Positions 32,154 through 41,326 of a DNA stretch of 64,000 bases are shown piece by piece. The position numbers were made by a program, and so were the translations under genes. The notes beneath the pieces are model-generated. The model did no database searches. It was not told the DNA's origin and saw only the letters and a list, made by a program, of their open reading frames with translations. The first letter of the stretch is position 1, and each line of letters begins with the position of its first letter. The DNA comes from Pseudobutyrivibrio ruminis (lineage in GTDB: Bacteria; Bacillota; Clostridia; Lachnospirales; Lachnospiraceae): the NCBI RefSeq assembly GCF_015057245.1, contig NZ_SVET01000006.1, positions 62,001 to 126,000 of the forward strand. The letters are read 5' to 3'.

Positions 32154-33845
32154 ATGGCATTAAATATTACTGGAAGGAAGTTATTTGTTAAGGCACTTAA
32201 AGAAGAAGGCGTAGATACCATTTTCGCTTATCCAGGAGGTATGATTACTGACATCGTGGATGAGCTATACAAAACCGAAGGAATTCGTGTTATTTTGGGC
32301 CGTCATGAGCAAGCGCTTGTTCATGAGGCGGAAGGCTATGCCCGGGCGACTGGGAAAACTGCGGTCGTCCTAGTTACTTCAGGTCCCGGTGCAACAAATA
32401 CAATCACCGGTATTGCAGATGCATATTATGACAGTATACCTATGGTGATTTTTACAGGACAGGTTCCTCTTCACCTTATAGGAAACGATGCGTTCCAAGA
32501 GGTAGATATTGTTGGAATGACCCGTTCAATCACCAAGTACGGCGTGACAATCAGAGATAGAGAAGACATGGGCCGTCTCATTAAAATGGGATTTCAGGTT
32601 GCTTCGACTGGCAAGCCTGGCCCTGTGCTTATAGATATTCCAAAGGATATTCAGGTTCAGACTGGTGACCCTGAGTACCCAGAGCATGTTGATATTAGGG
32701 GATATCATCCTAATGAAACAGTTCATATTGGCCAGTTAAAAAAAGCTTATCGATTACTTAAATCAGCTAAAAAGCCTTTAATCCTTGCTGGTGGTGGAGT
32801 TAGAATCTCTGGAGCAGAACAGGAGCTTCTTGATTTTGCTACTAAGATGAATGTCCCAGTTACTACTACTGTAATGGGAAAGGGTGTTATGCCTGAGAAC
32901 CACAGTCTTTTTATTGGTAACTGTGGTATGCATGGCCGTTTTGCTGCCAACAAAGCAGTTACAGAGTGTGATGTGTTGTTCTCAATTGGCACACGATTTA
33001 ATGATAGAATAACAGGTGAGCTTGATGAATTTGCTCCAAAGGCAAAGATTGTTCACGTAGATATTGCTTCTGCGTCTATTTCAAGAAATGTAGTGGTAGA
33101 TGTACCTGTTACCGCAGATGCTAAAATCGCACTGGAACGCTTAGTAGAATATGCTGAGCCAATGAACACAGCCAAATGGCTTGCTAAGATAAACGAATGG
33201 GAGAGTGAACATCCTCTTTCAATGCCTGATACAAAGGTTGGCATTAATCCACAGATTATATGTGAGAAAATCAATCAAGTATTTTTTGATGCCAATATCG
33301 TAACAGATGTTGGCCAGCATCAGATGTGGGCAACACAGTTTATTAGATTAAGCGAAGGCCAGGAGTTCATTACATCAGGTGGCCTTGGTACTATGGGATT
33401 TGGTTTCCCGGCAGCAATTGGTGCCGCTATTGGCAATCCTAAAAAGCCAGTTGTATTAATTACTGGCGATGGTGGCTTCCAAATGAACATGCAGGAGATG
33501 GCCACTGCAATGACTGAGAAGATTCCGGTTATTATATGTATATTTAATAATTCTAACTTGGGTATGGTTCGTCAGATGCAACAGTTATTCTATGGAAAGA
33601 GATACGAGATTACAGATCTTTCTGCATCAGATGGAAGCTATTATCCAGACTTTATTAAATGGGCTGAGGGATACAGTTGCAAAGCTATCCGCGTTACTAA
33701 TCAGGATGATGTATTGTCAGCGCTTGAGACAGCAAGGGCAAATACGGATGGCCCAACAGTTTTGGAATTTATTGTCTCTCCAGACGATTTAGTATTACCA
33801 ATGGTTAAAAGTGGTACACCACTTAGTGAAATGATTTTGAAGTAG
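32154..33845 (+). CDS. ilvB: acetolactate synthase large subunit
   Basis: The 563-residue thiamine-diphosphate enzyme has the catalytic Glu in LGRHEQALVHEAEGYARATGK, TSGPGATNTITGIADAYYDS, the FAD-linked middle domain and the ThDP/metal motif TGDGGFQMNMQEMATAM..NNSNLGMVRQ. It condenses two pyruvates to acetolactate in valine and leucine synthesis, or pyruvate with 2-oxobutyrate for isoleucine. The regulatory subunit ilvN follows after 19 bases. No T-box or leader peptide is seen upstream; the gene follows folA closely. Confidence 0.96.
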   Translation: MALNITGRKLFVKALKEEGVDTIFAYPGGMITDIVDELYKTEGIRVILGRHEQALVHEAEGYARATGKTAVVLVTSGPGATNTITGIADAYYDSIPMVIFTGQVPLHLIGNDAFQEVDIVGMTRSITKYGVTIRDREDMGRLIKMGFQVASTGKPGPVLIDIPKDIQVQTGDPEYPEHVDIRGYHPNETVHIGQLKKAYRLLKSAKKPLILAGGGVRISGAEQELLDFATKMNVPVTTTVMGKGVMPENHSLFIGNCGMHGRFAANKAVTECDVLFSIGTRFNDRITGELDEFAPKAKIVHVDIASASISRNVVVDVPVTADAKIALERLVEYAEPMNTAKWLAKINEWESEHPLSMPDTKVGINPQIICEKINQVFFDANIVTDVGQHQMWATQFIRLSEGQEFITSGGLGTMGFGFPAAIGAAIGNPKKPVVLITGDGGFQMNMQEMATAMTEKIPVIICIFNNSNLGMVRQMQQLFYGKRYEITDLSASDGSYYPDFIKWAEGYSCKAIRVTNQDDVLSALETARANTDGPTVLEFIVSPDDLVLPMVKSGTPLSEMILK

Positions 33846-33864
33846 ATGTAGAGGGGCTAACAAT

Positions 33865-34374
33865 ATGAAGAACAGATGGATTGCATTATATGTAGAAAAT
33901 CAGGTTGGTGTTTTGGCAAAGGTTTCAGGATTGTTTTCAGCAAAGTCCTACAACCTTCAAACTCTCACTGTTGGTACGACAGAAAGAGACGATGTTTCTA
34001 GAATGACTATTTCGGTTAAAGCTGACGATGCCACATTTGAGCAGATTAAAAAACAGCTTAATGCAATGGTTGAGGTCATAAAAGTAATAGATTTGACTAC
34101 CATGTCAATTCACATGAAAGAAATTCTTTATGCTAGGGTAAATGGGCTCAATAGCGAGTCTAAGACCGAAGCATTTCAAATAGCCAACGTATTTAATCAG
34201 GGAGGAAGCGTTAAAATCGTCGATATTGGCGCTGATTCAGTACTCTTTGAGTGTATGTTGACAGAGCGCAAGAACAATGAGATTATAGAACTACTCAAAT
34301 CACGATTTAAGAAAATTGAAGTCACTCGTGGTGGAGCGGTAGCGGTAGAGTCAATCAGCAGTTCTTGCAGATAA
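33865..34374 (+). CDS. ilvN: acetolactate synthase small (regulatory) subunit
   Basis: A 169-residue protein with an N-terminal ACT domain (MKNRWIALYVENQVGVLAKVSGLFSAKSYNLQTLTVG) and the C-terminal ALS small-subunit domain. It confers valine feedback inhibition on IlvB. Weak GAGGGGC ribosome site. Length and layout are typical. Confidence 0.95.
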   Translation: MKNRWIALYVENQVGVLAKVSGLFSAKSYNLQTLTVGTTERDDVSRMTISVKADDATFEQIKKQLNAMVEVIKVIDLTTMSIHMKEILYARVNGLNSESKTEAFQIANVFNQGGSVKIVDIGADSVLFECMLTERKNNEIIELLKSRFKKIEVTRGGAVAVESISSSCR

Positions 34375-34395
34375 TATATTTTGTAGGAGAAATTA

Positions 34396-35619
34396 ATGAA
34401 AAAGCTAAAAGGGAGTTTAGCACTGCTTTTAGTGGTTAGTTTGTGCCTTTGTAGTACATCTGCCAGAGCTTCACAATCAGAAGTAGACCGATTAAAGCAA
34501 GAATCGGAAAATGCCTCGCAGGCGGTTGATGATATCAACAATGCAAAGCAACAGGTAGAGGATGCAAAGGGGCAGCTTGAGGACCAGGCAGATTCACTTA
34601 GTGGACAAATCAGTGATTTAAACACACAGATTACCACCGTTTCAGGTGAAATTTCTGAGACCGAAGAAAACATAGCACTTGTAGAAGCAGATATCGAAAC
34701 ATTGAATGAACAGCTTGAAACAACACAGGCTTCCTTGGACACACAAAAGGAAGCGATGAAGGCGCGCATTCAATATATGTATGAAAACAAATCTACAAAC
34801 ACGCTAGTTAACTTTTTGGAAAGCGGGTCTATTTCGGAGTTTTTACAACGTCTTGAATATATGGCACAGATTACAGCTTATGATCAGGATGCCATAGAAA
34901 AATACGAAGAGACACAGCAGGAATTGGAAGATACAAAGTCTGCTATACAGACAAAGAATGATGAGCTTACAGCATATCAAGACACTCTTCAGAGTAAGAG
35001 GTCAGAGCTTGGTACACTTGTAAGCAGTACCACTTCAGCATTAAATACTACAAATTCTCAGATAGAGGTTACAGAGGCTGCTATCGCAGAATTGGAAAAA
35101 CAGTTAGAGGAAGCAAAGGCATACGAGGAAAAAATTCAGCAGCAATATGAAGCAGCTCAAGTTGCATTGGCTGAAAAGCTTGCTGGTGAAACAGGTGGCT
35201 ATAGCGGTGGCTATAGCACAACAGATGAGGAAACTCTTCTTCTTGCTGCACTTATTCAGGCAGAGGCGGCTAATCAAGGGGATGCAGGTCGTCTGGCAGT
35301 TGGTTCTGTTGTTATGAACCGTGTAGCCAGCTCAAAGTTTCCTAACACAGTTTCCGGTGTAATATATGCATCAGGTCAGTTTGCACCAGTAACATCAGGT
35401 CGTGTGGCCATGATTCTTGCAGAAGGGCCAAACAGTGCCTGCCAATATGCTGCATCACAGGCGATTGCAGGAAATACAAATACAGATGCTTTATTCTTCT
35501 GTACTTATTCATATGCTCAGAGCTTGCACGAATCACAGGTAGCTGCTGGGCAGTCAGGATTTTTAGATAGAACTTCGGGTACAGTTATAAATGCCCATTA
35601 TTTCTATAATTATAATTAA
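34396..35619 (+). CDS. secreted peptidoglycan hydrolase: coiled coil plus SleB-type domain
   Basis: The 407-residue protein has a signal peptide (KKLKGSLALLLVVSLCLC, cleavage near ARA-S) and a long coiled coil of the CwlO/PcsB type (about 30-265). A Gly/Tyr-rich linker leads to a C-terminal cell-wall hydrolase domain (TDEETLLLAALIQAEAANQG, then SVVMNRVASSKFPNTVSGVIY and ALFFCTYSYAQS), the SleB/hydrolase_2 family with its catalytic Glu. Known: such coiled coils let FtsEX-like complexes control the hydrolase. Likely role in separation or wall turnover. TAGGAG site. Confidence 0.88.
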   Translation: MKKLKGSLALLLVVSLCLCSTSARASQSEVDRLKQESENASQAVDDINNAKQQVEDAKGQLEDQADSLSGQISDLNTQITTVSGEISETEENIALVEADIETLNEQLETTQASLDTQKEAMKARIQYMYENKSTNTLVNFLESGSISEFLQRLEYMAQITAYDQDAIEKYEETQQELEDTKSAIQTKNDELTAYQDTLQSKRSELGTLVSSTTSALNTTNSQIEVTEAAIAELEKQLEEAKAYEEKIQQQYEAAQVALAEKLAGETGGYSGGYSTTDEETLLLAALIQAEAANQGDAGRLAVGSVVMNRVASSKFPNTVSGVIYASGQFAPVTSGRVAMILAEGPNSACQYAASQAIAGNTNTDALFFCTYSYAQSLHESQVAAGQSGFLDRTSGTVINAHYFYNYN

Positions 35620-35636
35620 TAAAGGAGGTTTGTTTT

Positions 35637-36353
35637 ATGGCAACACCACATAATGAAGCGAAAAAAGGGGATTTCGCCAAGACAGTACTTATGCCAGGCG
35701 ATCCATTACGAGCAAAGTTTGTAGCAGAAAATTTCTTAGAGAATGTAAAATGTGTTAATACAGTTCGTAACTGCCTTGGTTTCACAGGAACATACAAGGG
35801 AGTACCAGTATCTGTAATGGCAAGTGGTATGGGTATGCCTTCAATCGGTATCTACTCATACGAGCTTTATGCTTTCTACGATGTAGAAAACATCATCCGT
35901 ATCGGTTCTGCAGGAAGCTACACAGACAAGCTTAACGTTCTTGATGTAGTTATTTCTGAGAGCGCATATTCAGACAGCACATTTGCTAAGTACACAAATG
36001 GCGTAGAGGAGAAGACTCTTTACCCAAGCAAGAAGATCAACGATATCGCTATTGCAAAGGCTAAGGAGCTTGGTATTGATGCAAAGGTTGCAAAGGTACA
36101 CTCTGCAGATCAGTTCTATACAGCACCAGAGATGGGTGGATGGCAGGCAGTTAAAGAGCGTTGCCAGTGCGACTGCGTAGAAATGGAAAGCTTTGCTCTT
36201 TTCAACAATGCAAACATGCTTGGAAAGAACGCTACATGTATGCTTACAATCTCTGATTCTTTCGTTACATCTGAGGAAATCCCAGCTGAGGATCGTCAGA
36301 AGTCATTCACAGAGATGATGAAGCTTGCGCTTGAGACAGCTATTGCGCTTTAA
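35637..36353 (+). CDS. deoD: purine-nucleoside phosphorylase, DeoD type
   Basis: A 238-residue hexameric PNP with PGDPLRAKFVAENFL near the start, GMGMPSIGIYSYELY, RIGSAGSYTDKL and VEMESFALF followed by MLTISDSF with the catalytic Asp. It splits purine (deoxy)nucleosides with phosphate. AAAGGAGG site; terminator directly after. Confidence 0.95.
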   Translation: MATPHNEAKKGDFAKTVLMPGDPLRAKFVAENFLENVKCVNTVRNCLGFTGTYKGVPVSVMASGMGMPSIGIYSYELYAFYDVENIIRIGSAGSYTDKLNVLDVVISESAYSDSTFAKYTNGVEEKTLYPSKKINDIAIAKAKELGIDAKVAKVHSADQFYTAPEMGGWQAVKERCQCDCVEMESFALFNNANMLGKNATCMLTISDSFVTSEEIPAEDRQKSFTEMMKLALETAIAL

Positions 36354-36371
36354 TCTTATATGAATATTTTG

Positions 36372-36402
36372 GAAGCCACTATTTCTAGTGGCTTCTTTTT
36401 TT
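36372..36402 (+). terminator. deoD terminator
   Basis: GAAGCCACT pairs with AGTGGCTTC across ATTTCT, then seven T. Confidence 0.88.
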
Positions 36403-36705
36403 ATGGAAAGTATAGGGAAATTTGTAATTCTAGCATGTTCGAATTTATAATAAATTTTCACATGCATAGACACAATTTGGAAACTGCGATTAAAAAATAT
36501 GGTTTCCTTCGAAACGAAAATAAGCCATTTCTTGATAATTATTTAACGAGCGGAGTGCGAGAATTGAGCAACTTGATGGTGAATATTCTGAAAGTTAGCA
36601 TTTAGACAGTGAAGTATGACAAAAATTCTCATTGAAATGAAATTGGAGTTGTGTTAATATTTTCACAACGACGGCGAGAGATGAGCGCTTTTTTTTTGAA
36701 AAGGT

Positions 36706-36723
36706 TCGTTAAAAAATTAACAG
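36706..36723 (+). promoter_or_regulatory. Rex-like operator upstream of butyrate cluster
   Basis: The 18-mer at 36706-36723 matches the clostridial Rex consensus TTGTTAA-N4-TTAACAA at all but two outer positions. Rex senses NADH/NAD and is known to repress butyrate genes in clostridia. A looser TTGTG-N10-CACAA lies just upstream, from about 36649. The rest of 36403-36812 shows no gene. Confidence 0.6.
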
Positions 36724-36812
36724 TTTTAAGAGCTGATAATTGTTGAATTTTAACAAAAGAAAGAACTTATCAATACCGAAAACAAATTATTTCTACAAAG
36801 GAGAAAGAAAAG

Positions 36813-38015
36813 ATGGGAAAAAAAGTAGTTATTGCTAGCGCATGTAGAACAGCCATTGGTACAATGGGCGGATCACTTAGCAACACTCCAGCAGTAGACT
36901 TAGGTGCTATCGTAATTAAAGAGGCAGTTAAGAGAGCTGGAATCAAGCCAGAGGACGTAGAGCACGTATATATGGGATGTGTTATCCAGGCAGGTTTAGG
37001 ACAGAACGTTGCTCGTCAGGCAGCTATCAAGGCTGGTCTTCCAAATGAGACAACAGCTGTTACTACAAACGTAGTTTGTGGTTCAGGTCTTAACTGCGTA
37101 AACCAGGCAGCTCAGATGATTATCGCTGGTGACGCTGATGTTGTTGTAGCTGGTGGTATGGAGAACATGTCACTTGCTCCATTCGCACTTCCAAATGGTC
37201 GTTTCGGTTACAGAATGACATGGCCATCAAACAGCCAGGGTGCTTTAGTAGATACAATGGTAAAGGATGCTCTTTGGGATGCATACAATGATTACCACAT
37301 GATCAAGACAGCTGATAACGTAGCTGAGCAGTGGAAGCTTACAAGAGAAGAGCTTGATGAGTTCGCAGTTAACTCTCAGAACAAGGCTTGCAAGGCTATC
37401 GAAACTGGTGCATTCAAGGACGAAATCGTTCCTGTAGAAATCAAGAAGAAGAAAGAAACAGTTATCTTCGATACAGATGAAGGCCCAAGACCTGGTACAA
37501 CAATGGAAGGTCTTGCTAAGCTTAAGGCTCTTTATCCAAACGGTGTTGTTACAGCTGGTAACGCTTCAGGTATCAACGATGGTGCAGCTGCACTCGTAGT
37601 TATGTCTGAGGAGAAGGCTAAGGAACTTGGCGTTAAGCCACTTGCTACATGGGTAGCTGGTGCACTCGGCGGATGTGCTCCAGAAATCATGGGTGTTGGT
37701 CCAGTTCCAGCAACAAAGAAGGCTCTTGCTAAGGCAGGTCTTACAATTGATGATCTCGATGTTTACGAAGCAAACGAAGCATTCGCTGCACAGTCAGTAG
37801 CAGTTGGTAAGGAGCTTGGCTTCGATCTTAACAAGCTCAATCCAAACGGTGGTGCTATCGCTCTTGGACATCCAGTAGGAGCTTCAGGTGCTCGTATTCT
37901 TGTAACATTACTTTACGATATGATTCACAACCCAGAGTACAAGAAGGGTCTTGCTACTCTTTGCATCGGTGGCGGTATGGGTTGCGCAACAATCGTTGAG
38001 AAGTACGAAGGCTAA
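36813..38015 (+). CDS. thl: acetyl-CoA C-acetyltransferase (thiolase)
   Basis: The 400-residue thiolase has nucleophile Cys89 in VVCGSGLNCVNQA, His353 in GHPVGASGARI and Cys384 in CIGGGMGCATI. It joins two acetyl-CoA to acetoacetyl-CoA, the entry to the butyryl-CoA pathway. Strong AAAGGAGA site and codon use of a highly expressed gene. It heads thl-hbd-bcd-etfB-etfA; a structured RNA fills the gap to hbd. Confidence 0.97.
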   Translation: MGKKVVIASACRTAIGTMGGSLSNTPAVDLGAIVIKEAVKRAGIKPEDVEHVYMGCVIQAGLGQNVARQAAIKAGLPNETTAVTTNVVCGSGLNCVNQAAQMIIAGDADVVVAGGMENMSLAPFALPNGRFGYRMTWPSNSQGALVDTMVKDALWDAYNDYHMIKTADNVAEQWKLTREELDEFAVNSQNKACKAIETGAFKDEIVPVEIKKKKETVIFDTDEGPRPGTTMEGLAKLKALYPNGVVTAGNASGINDGAAALVVMSEEKAKELGVKPLATWVAGALGGCAPEIMGVGPVPATKKALAKAGLTIDDLDVYEANEAFAAQSVAVGKELGFDLNKLNPNGGAIALGHPVGASGARILVTLLYDMIHNPEYKKGLATLCIGGGMGCATIVEKYEG

Positions 38016-38079
38016 TCGTTAAGACGATAAGACTACATTTGAATATTCTATTATTCATAACAATATAAATATTAAGTGA

Positions 38080-38212
38080 GTGACATATAATGTAAGTTTA
38101 AACAGCCTGTAAGCATCAAGCTCTGATATTTCTTAAGCGAGACGTGTTGTCGAGCGAAGAAATCATCAGGCTTGTAGCTGTAACAGGCGAGAGAAAAACT
38201 AAAATATGTCAC
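38080..38212 (+). ncRNA. structured RNA element, copy A (thl-hbd gap)
   Basis: The 84-nt core (38105-38188) folds into a long stem: GCCTGT/ACAGGC, CAAGC/GCTTG, CTGAT/ATCAG, ATTTCTT/AAGAAAT and a terminal GAC-GTGTT-GTC hairpin inside an AAGCGA/GAGCG loop. A distal stem GTGACATAT/ATATGTCAC (38080-38088 with 38204-38212) encloses it. Copies B and C keep the core length and replace paired bases compensatorily. Function unknown; no match to a riboswitch class that I know. Confidence 0.75.
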
Positions 38213-38240
38213 GGACTATATTATTCAGGAGGAACTAAAA

Positions 38241-39113
38241 ATGAAGGTAGGCGTAATTGGCGCAGGTACAATGGGCCAGGGCATTGCTAAGGCATTTGCT
38301 ATGGTTGATGGTTATGAAGTAGCTCTTTGCGATATTAAGCAGGAGTGGGCAGAAGGCGGAAAGGACAAGATTGCAAAGGGTTATGCAAGACTTGTTGAAA
38401 AAGGCAAAATGGAGCAGGCAGCTGTAGATGCTATCTTAGCTAAGATTACTCCAGGTGTTAAGGAAGACCTTTGCAAGGATTGCGACCTCATCGTAGAGGC
38501 TGCTTTCGAGAATATGGAAGTTAAGAAGACAACATTCAAGGAGCTTGACGAAATCGCTAAGCCTGAGTGCATCTTCGCTTCTAACACATCATCACTTTCT
38601 ATCACAGAAATCGGAAATGGTCTTAACCGTCCAATGATCGGTATGCACTTCTTCAATCCTGCAGATAGAATGAAGCTTGTAGAAGTTATCGCTGGTGTTA
38701 ACACACCTGCTGAGACAGTTGATGCAATCAAGAAGATTGCTGAGGAAATCGGAAAGACTCCTGTACAGGTTAACGAGGCTGCTGGTTTCGTAGTAAACCG
38801 TATCCTTATCCCAATGATCAACGAAGCTGCTTTCATCAAGATGGAAGGTGTTTCTGATATCGCTGGTATCGATGCAGCTATGAAGCTTGGTGCTAACCAT
38901 CCAATGGGACCACTTGAGCTTGGTGATTTCATCGGTCTTGATATTTGCCTTGCAATCATGGACGTTCTTTACAACGAAACAGGTGACAGCAAGTATCGTG
39001 CTTGCCCTCTTCTTCGTAAGATGGTTCGTGGTGGTAACCTTGGCTGCAAGTCTGGTAAGGGATTCTACGTATACAACGCAGACCGTACAAAGACAGCTGT
39101 AGACGCTCAGTAA
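38241..39113 (+). CDS. hbd: 3-hydroxybutyryl-CoA dehydrogenase
   Basis: The 290-residue enzyme has the NAD-binding GAGTMGQGIA (7-16), SNTSSLSI, catalytic His136 in GMHFFNP and VNRILIPMINEA in the C-terminal domain. It reduces acetoacetyl-CoA to 3-hydroxybutyryl-CoA. CAGGAGGA site. Crotonase (crt), which would act next, is not in this cluster. Confidence 0.97.
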   Translation: MKVGVIGAGTMGQGIAKAFAMVDGYEVALCDIKQEWAEGGKDKIAKGYARLVEKGKMEQAAVDAILAKITPGVKEDLCKDCDLIVEAAFENMEVKKTTFKELDEIAKPECIFASNTSSLSITEIGNGLNRPMIGMHFFNPADRMKLVEVIAGVNTPAETVDAIKKIAEEIGKTPVQVNEAAGFVVNRILIPMINEAAFIKMEGVSDIAGIDAAMKLGANHPMGPLELGDFIGLDICLAIMDVLYNETGDSKYRACPLLRKMVRGGNLGCKSGKGFYVYNADRTKTAVDAQ

Positions 39114-39153
39114 TTCGTAATTAAGCCAGATAAGGCTTTATGTAAATTAAATT

Positions 39154-39289
39154 GAATTCATTACTACAGAGTAAAAATAGCCTGTAGCTGACAAGCTCTG
39201 ATAATTCTCAAGCGAGACATTTAGTCAAGCGGAGAATTCATCAGGCTTGTAAGTGTAACAGGCGAGAGAATAACTAAAGTAATGAATTC
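39154..39289 (+). ncRNA. structured RNA element, copy B (hbd-bcd gap)
   Basis: The 84-nt core at 39180-39263 has GCCTGT/ACAGGC, ACAAGC/GCTTGT, CTGAT/ATCAG, AATTCTC/GAGAATT and GAC-ATTTA-GTC in the same loop context as copy A. The enclosing stem is GAATTCATTAC/GTAATGAATTC (39154-39164 with 39279-39289), a different sequence from copy A but again perfectly paired. It ends 27 bases before the bcd ATG. Confidence 0.75.
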
Positions 39290-39316
39290 TAACAATAAAT
39301 TAAGGAGATTCAGATC

Positions 39317-40486
39317 ATGGATTTTACATTAGATAAAAAGCATGAGATGGCTAGACAGTTATTCAGAGATTTCGCTCAGAATGAAGTAAAGCCAGTTGCT
39401 CAGGAAATTGATGAGACAGAGTGCTTCCCACGTGAGAACGTTGAGAAGATGATGAAGTATGGCTTCATGGGTATTCCAGTACCAAAGGAGTACGGCGGAC
39501 AGGGATGTGATGTTCTTACATACATCATGTGCGTAGAGGAGCTTTCAAAGGTTTGTGGTACAACAGGTGTTATCGTTTCTGCACATACATCACTTTGCTG
39601 CGATCCTATTCTTACATATGGTACAGAAGAGCAGAAGCAGAAGTACTTAGTTCCACTTGCAAGTGGTAAGAAGCTTGGTGCATTCGCACTTACAGAGCCA
39701 GGCGCTGGTACAGATGCTCAGGGTGCTCAGACAAAGGCTGTTGAAGATGGAGATTCTTGGGTACTTAACGGATCTAAGTGCTTCATCACAAACGGTAAGG
39801 AAGCTGACATCTACATCGTTATCGCAGTTACAGATATCGTTGAAGATGCTAAGGGACGTAAGTCTAAGAAGTTCTCTGCATTCATCGTAGAGAAGGACAC
39901 ACCAGGATTTACATTCGGTACAAAGGAGAAGAAGATGGGTATCCGTGCTTCTTCTACATACGAGCTTATTTTCCAGGATTGCCGTATTCCAAAGGAGAAC
40001 CTCCTTGGACAGAGAGGTAAGGGATTTGGTATCGCTATGCACACACTTGATGGTGGACGTATTGGTATCGCTGCACAGGCTCTTGGTATTGGTGAAGGCT
40101 CAATCGACGCGACAATTGATTTCGTAAAGGAGAGAAAGCAGTTTGGTCGTCCAATCGCTGCATTCCAGAATACATCATTCCAGCTTGCTGATATGAAGGC
40201 TCGTATGGATGCTGCTAAGTATCTTGTTTACAAGGCTGCTTGCACAAAGGATCAGTATGCCATTGATCACAAGACAAGCTACTCTGTAGAAGCTGCTGAG
40301 GCTAAGCTTTTCGCTGCTGAGGCTGCTATGGCTGTTACTACAAAGGCTGTTCAGCTCCACGGTGGTTACGGTTATACAAGAGAGTACGATGTTGAGCGCA
40401 TGATGCGTGATGCAAAGATTACAGAAATTTATGAGGGAACATCTGAGGTTCAGAGAATGGTTATCTCTGGCTCAATGCTCAAATAA
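39317..40486 (+). CDS. bcd: butyryl-CoA dehydrogenase
   Basis: A 389-residue acyl-CoA dehydrogenase with FALTEPGAGTDAQG (FAD/substrate loop), GIRASSTYELIFQDCRIP, AVQLHGGYGYTREY and the catalytic base Glu373 in IYEGTSEVQR. With EtfAB it reduces crotonyl-CoA to butyryl-CoA while bifurcating electrons to ferredoxin. Ribosome site AAGGAG. Gap of 39 bases to etfB. Confidence 0.97.
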   Translation: MDFTLDKKHEMARQLFRDFAQNEVKPVAQEIDETECFPRENVEKMMKYGFMGIPVPKEYGGQGCDVLTYIMCVEELSKVCGTTGVIVSAHTSLCCDPILTYGTEEQKQKYLVPLASGKKLGAFALTEPGAGTDAQGAQTKAVEDGDSWVLNGSKCFITNGKEADIYIVIAVTDIVEDAKGRKSKKFSAFIVEKDTPGFTFGTKEKKMGIRASSTYELIFQDCRIPKENLLGQRGKGFGIAMHTLDGGRIGIAAQALGIGEGSIDATIDFVKERKQFGRPIAAFQNTSFQLADMKARMDAAKYLVYKAACTKDQYAIDHKTSYSVEAAEAKLFAAEAAMAVTTKAVQLHGGYGYTREYDVERMMRDAKITEIYEGTSEVQRMVISGSMLK

Positions 40487-40525
40487 TTTTGATTAGTAGC
40501 ATTTAAGTTAAAGGAGATTAAATAC

Positions 40526-41308
40526 ATGAATATCGTAGTATGTATTAAACAGGTTCCTGATACAAAGGGCGGCGTTAAGTTCAACCCAGATGGAACTCTT
40601 GATAGAGCAGCTATGCTCGCAATTATGAATCCTGATGACAAGGCAGGCCTTGAGGCTGCTCTTCGTATCAAGGATGAGACAGGCGCAAAGGTTACAGTTC
40701 TTACAATGGGACTTCCTAAGGCAGATGATATGCTTCGTGAAGCTCTTGCTATGGGCGCTGATGAAGCAGTACTTGTTACAGATAGACGCCTTGGTGGCGC
40801 TGATACTTGGGCTACATCTTCAACAGTTGCAGCTGCAGTAAAGAAACTTGATTATGATCTTATCATCACAGGTCGTCAGGCTATCGATGGTGATACAGCT
40901 CAGGTTGGTCCACAGATCGCTGAGCACCTTGGTCTTCCAGTTATTTCTTATGCAGAGGATATTAAGGTTGAAGGAAACAGCGTAATCGTTAAGCGTCAGT
41001 ATGAAGACAGATATCATGAGATTAAGGCTCAGATGCCATGTCTTATCACAGCTCTTTCAGAGCTTAACGAGCCACGTTATATGACTCCAGGCGGAATCTT
41101 CGATGCTTTCGATAAGGAAGTAACAGTATGGGGCCGTGATGATCTTACAGATCTTGATGATGCAAACATCGGTCTTGCTGGTTCTCCAACAAAGATTGCA
41201 AAGGCATCTGATAAGGTACGTAAGGGTGCAGGCGAGAAGGTTGCTCTTGATCCTAAGGAATCAGTAGAGTACATCGTAAACAAGCTTAAAGAAAAGCATG
41301 TAATTTAA
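40526..41308 (+). CDS. etfB: electron transfer flavoprotein beta subunit
   Basis: A 260-residue EtfB: MNIVVCIKQVPDTKGGVKFNPDG at the start, NPDDKAGLEAALRIKDETGAKVT, and the loop ITGRQAIDGDTAQVGPQIAEHLG, which in bifurcating Etf carries the extra FAD. It is the partner of EtfA and Bcd. Ribosome site AAAGGAG. Confidence 0.96.
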   Translation: MNIVVCIKQVPDTKGGVKFNPDGTLDRAAMLAIMNPDDKAGLEAALRIKDETGAKVTVLTMGLPKADDMLREALAMGADEAVLVTDRRLGGADTWATSSTVAAAVKKLDYDLIITGRQAIDGDTAQVGPQIAEHLGLPVISYAEDIKVEGNSVIVKRQYEDRYHEIKAQMPCLITALSELNEPRYMTPGGIFDAFDKEVTVWGRDDLTDLDDANIGLAGSPTKIAKASDKVRKGAGEKVALDPKESVEYIVNKLKEKHVI

Positions 41309-41326
41309 TAAGAGGAGGCAAATAGA

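Noticed and set aside
36360..36605. 81-residue frame after deoD
   Set aside because: Its start overlaps the deoD terminator, it lacks a ribosome site and shows no family features.
36649..36668. TTGTG-N10-CACAA as a primary Rex site
   Set aside because: The arms are 20 bp overall rather than the 18-bp Rex spacing; the site at 36706 fits better.
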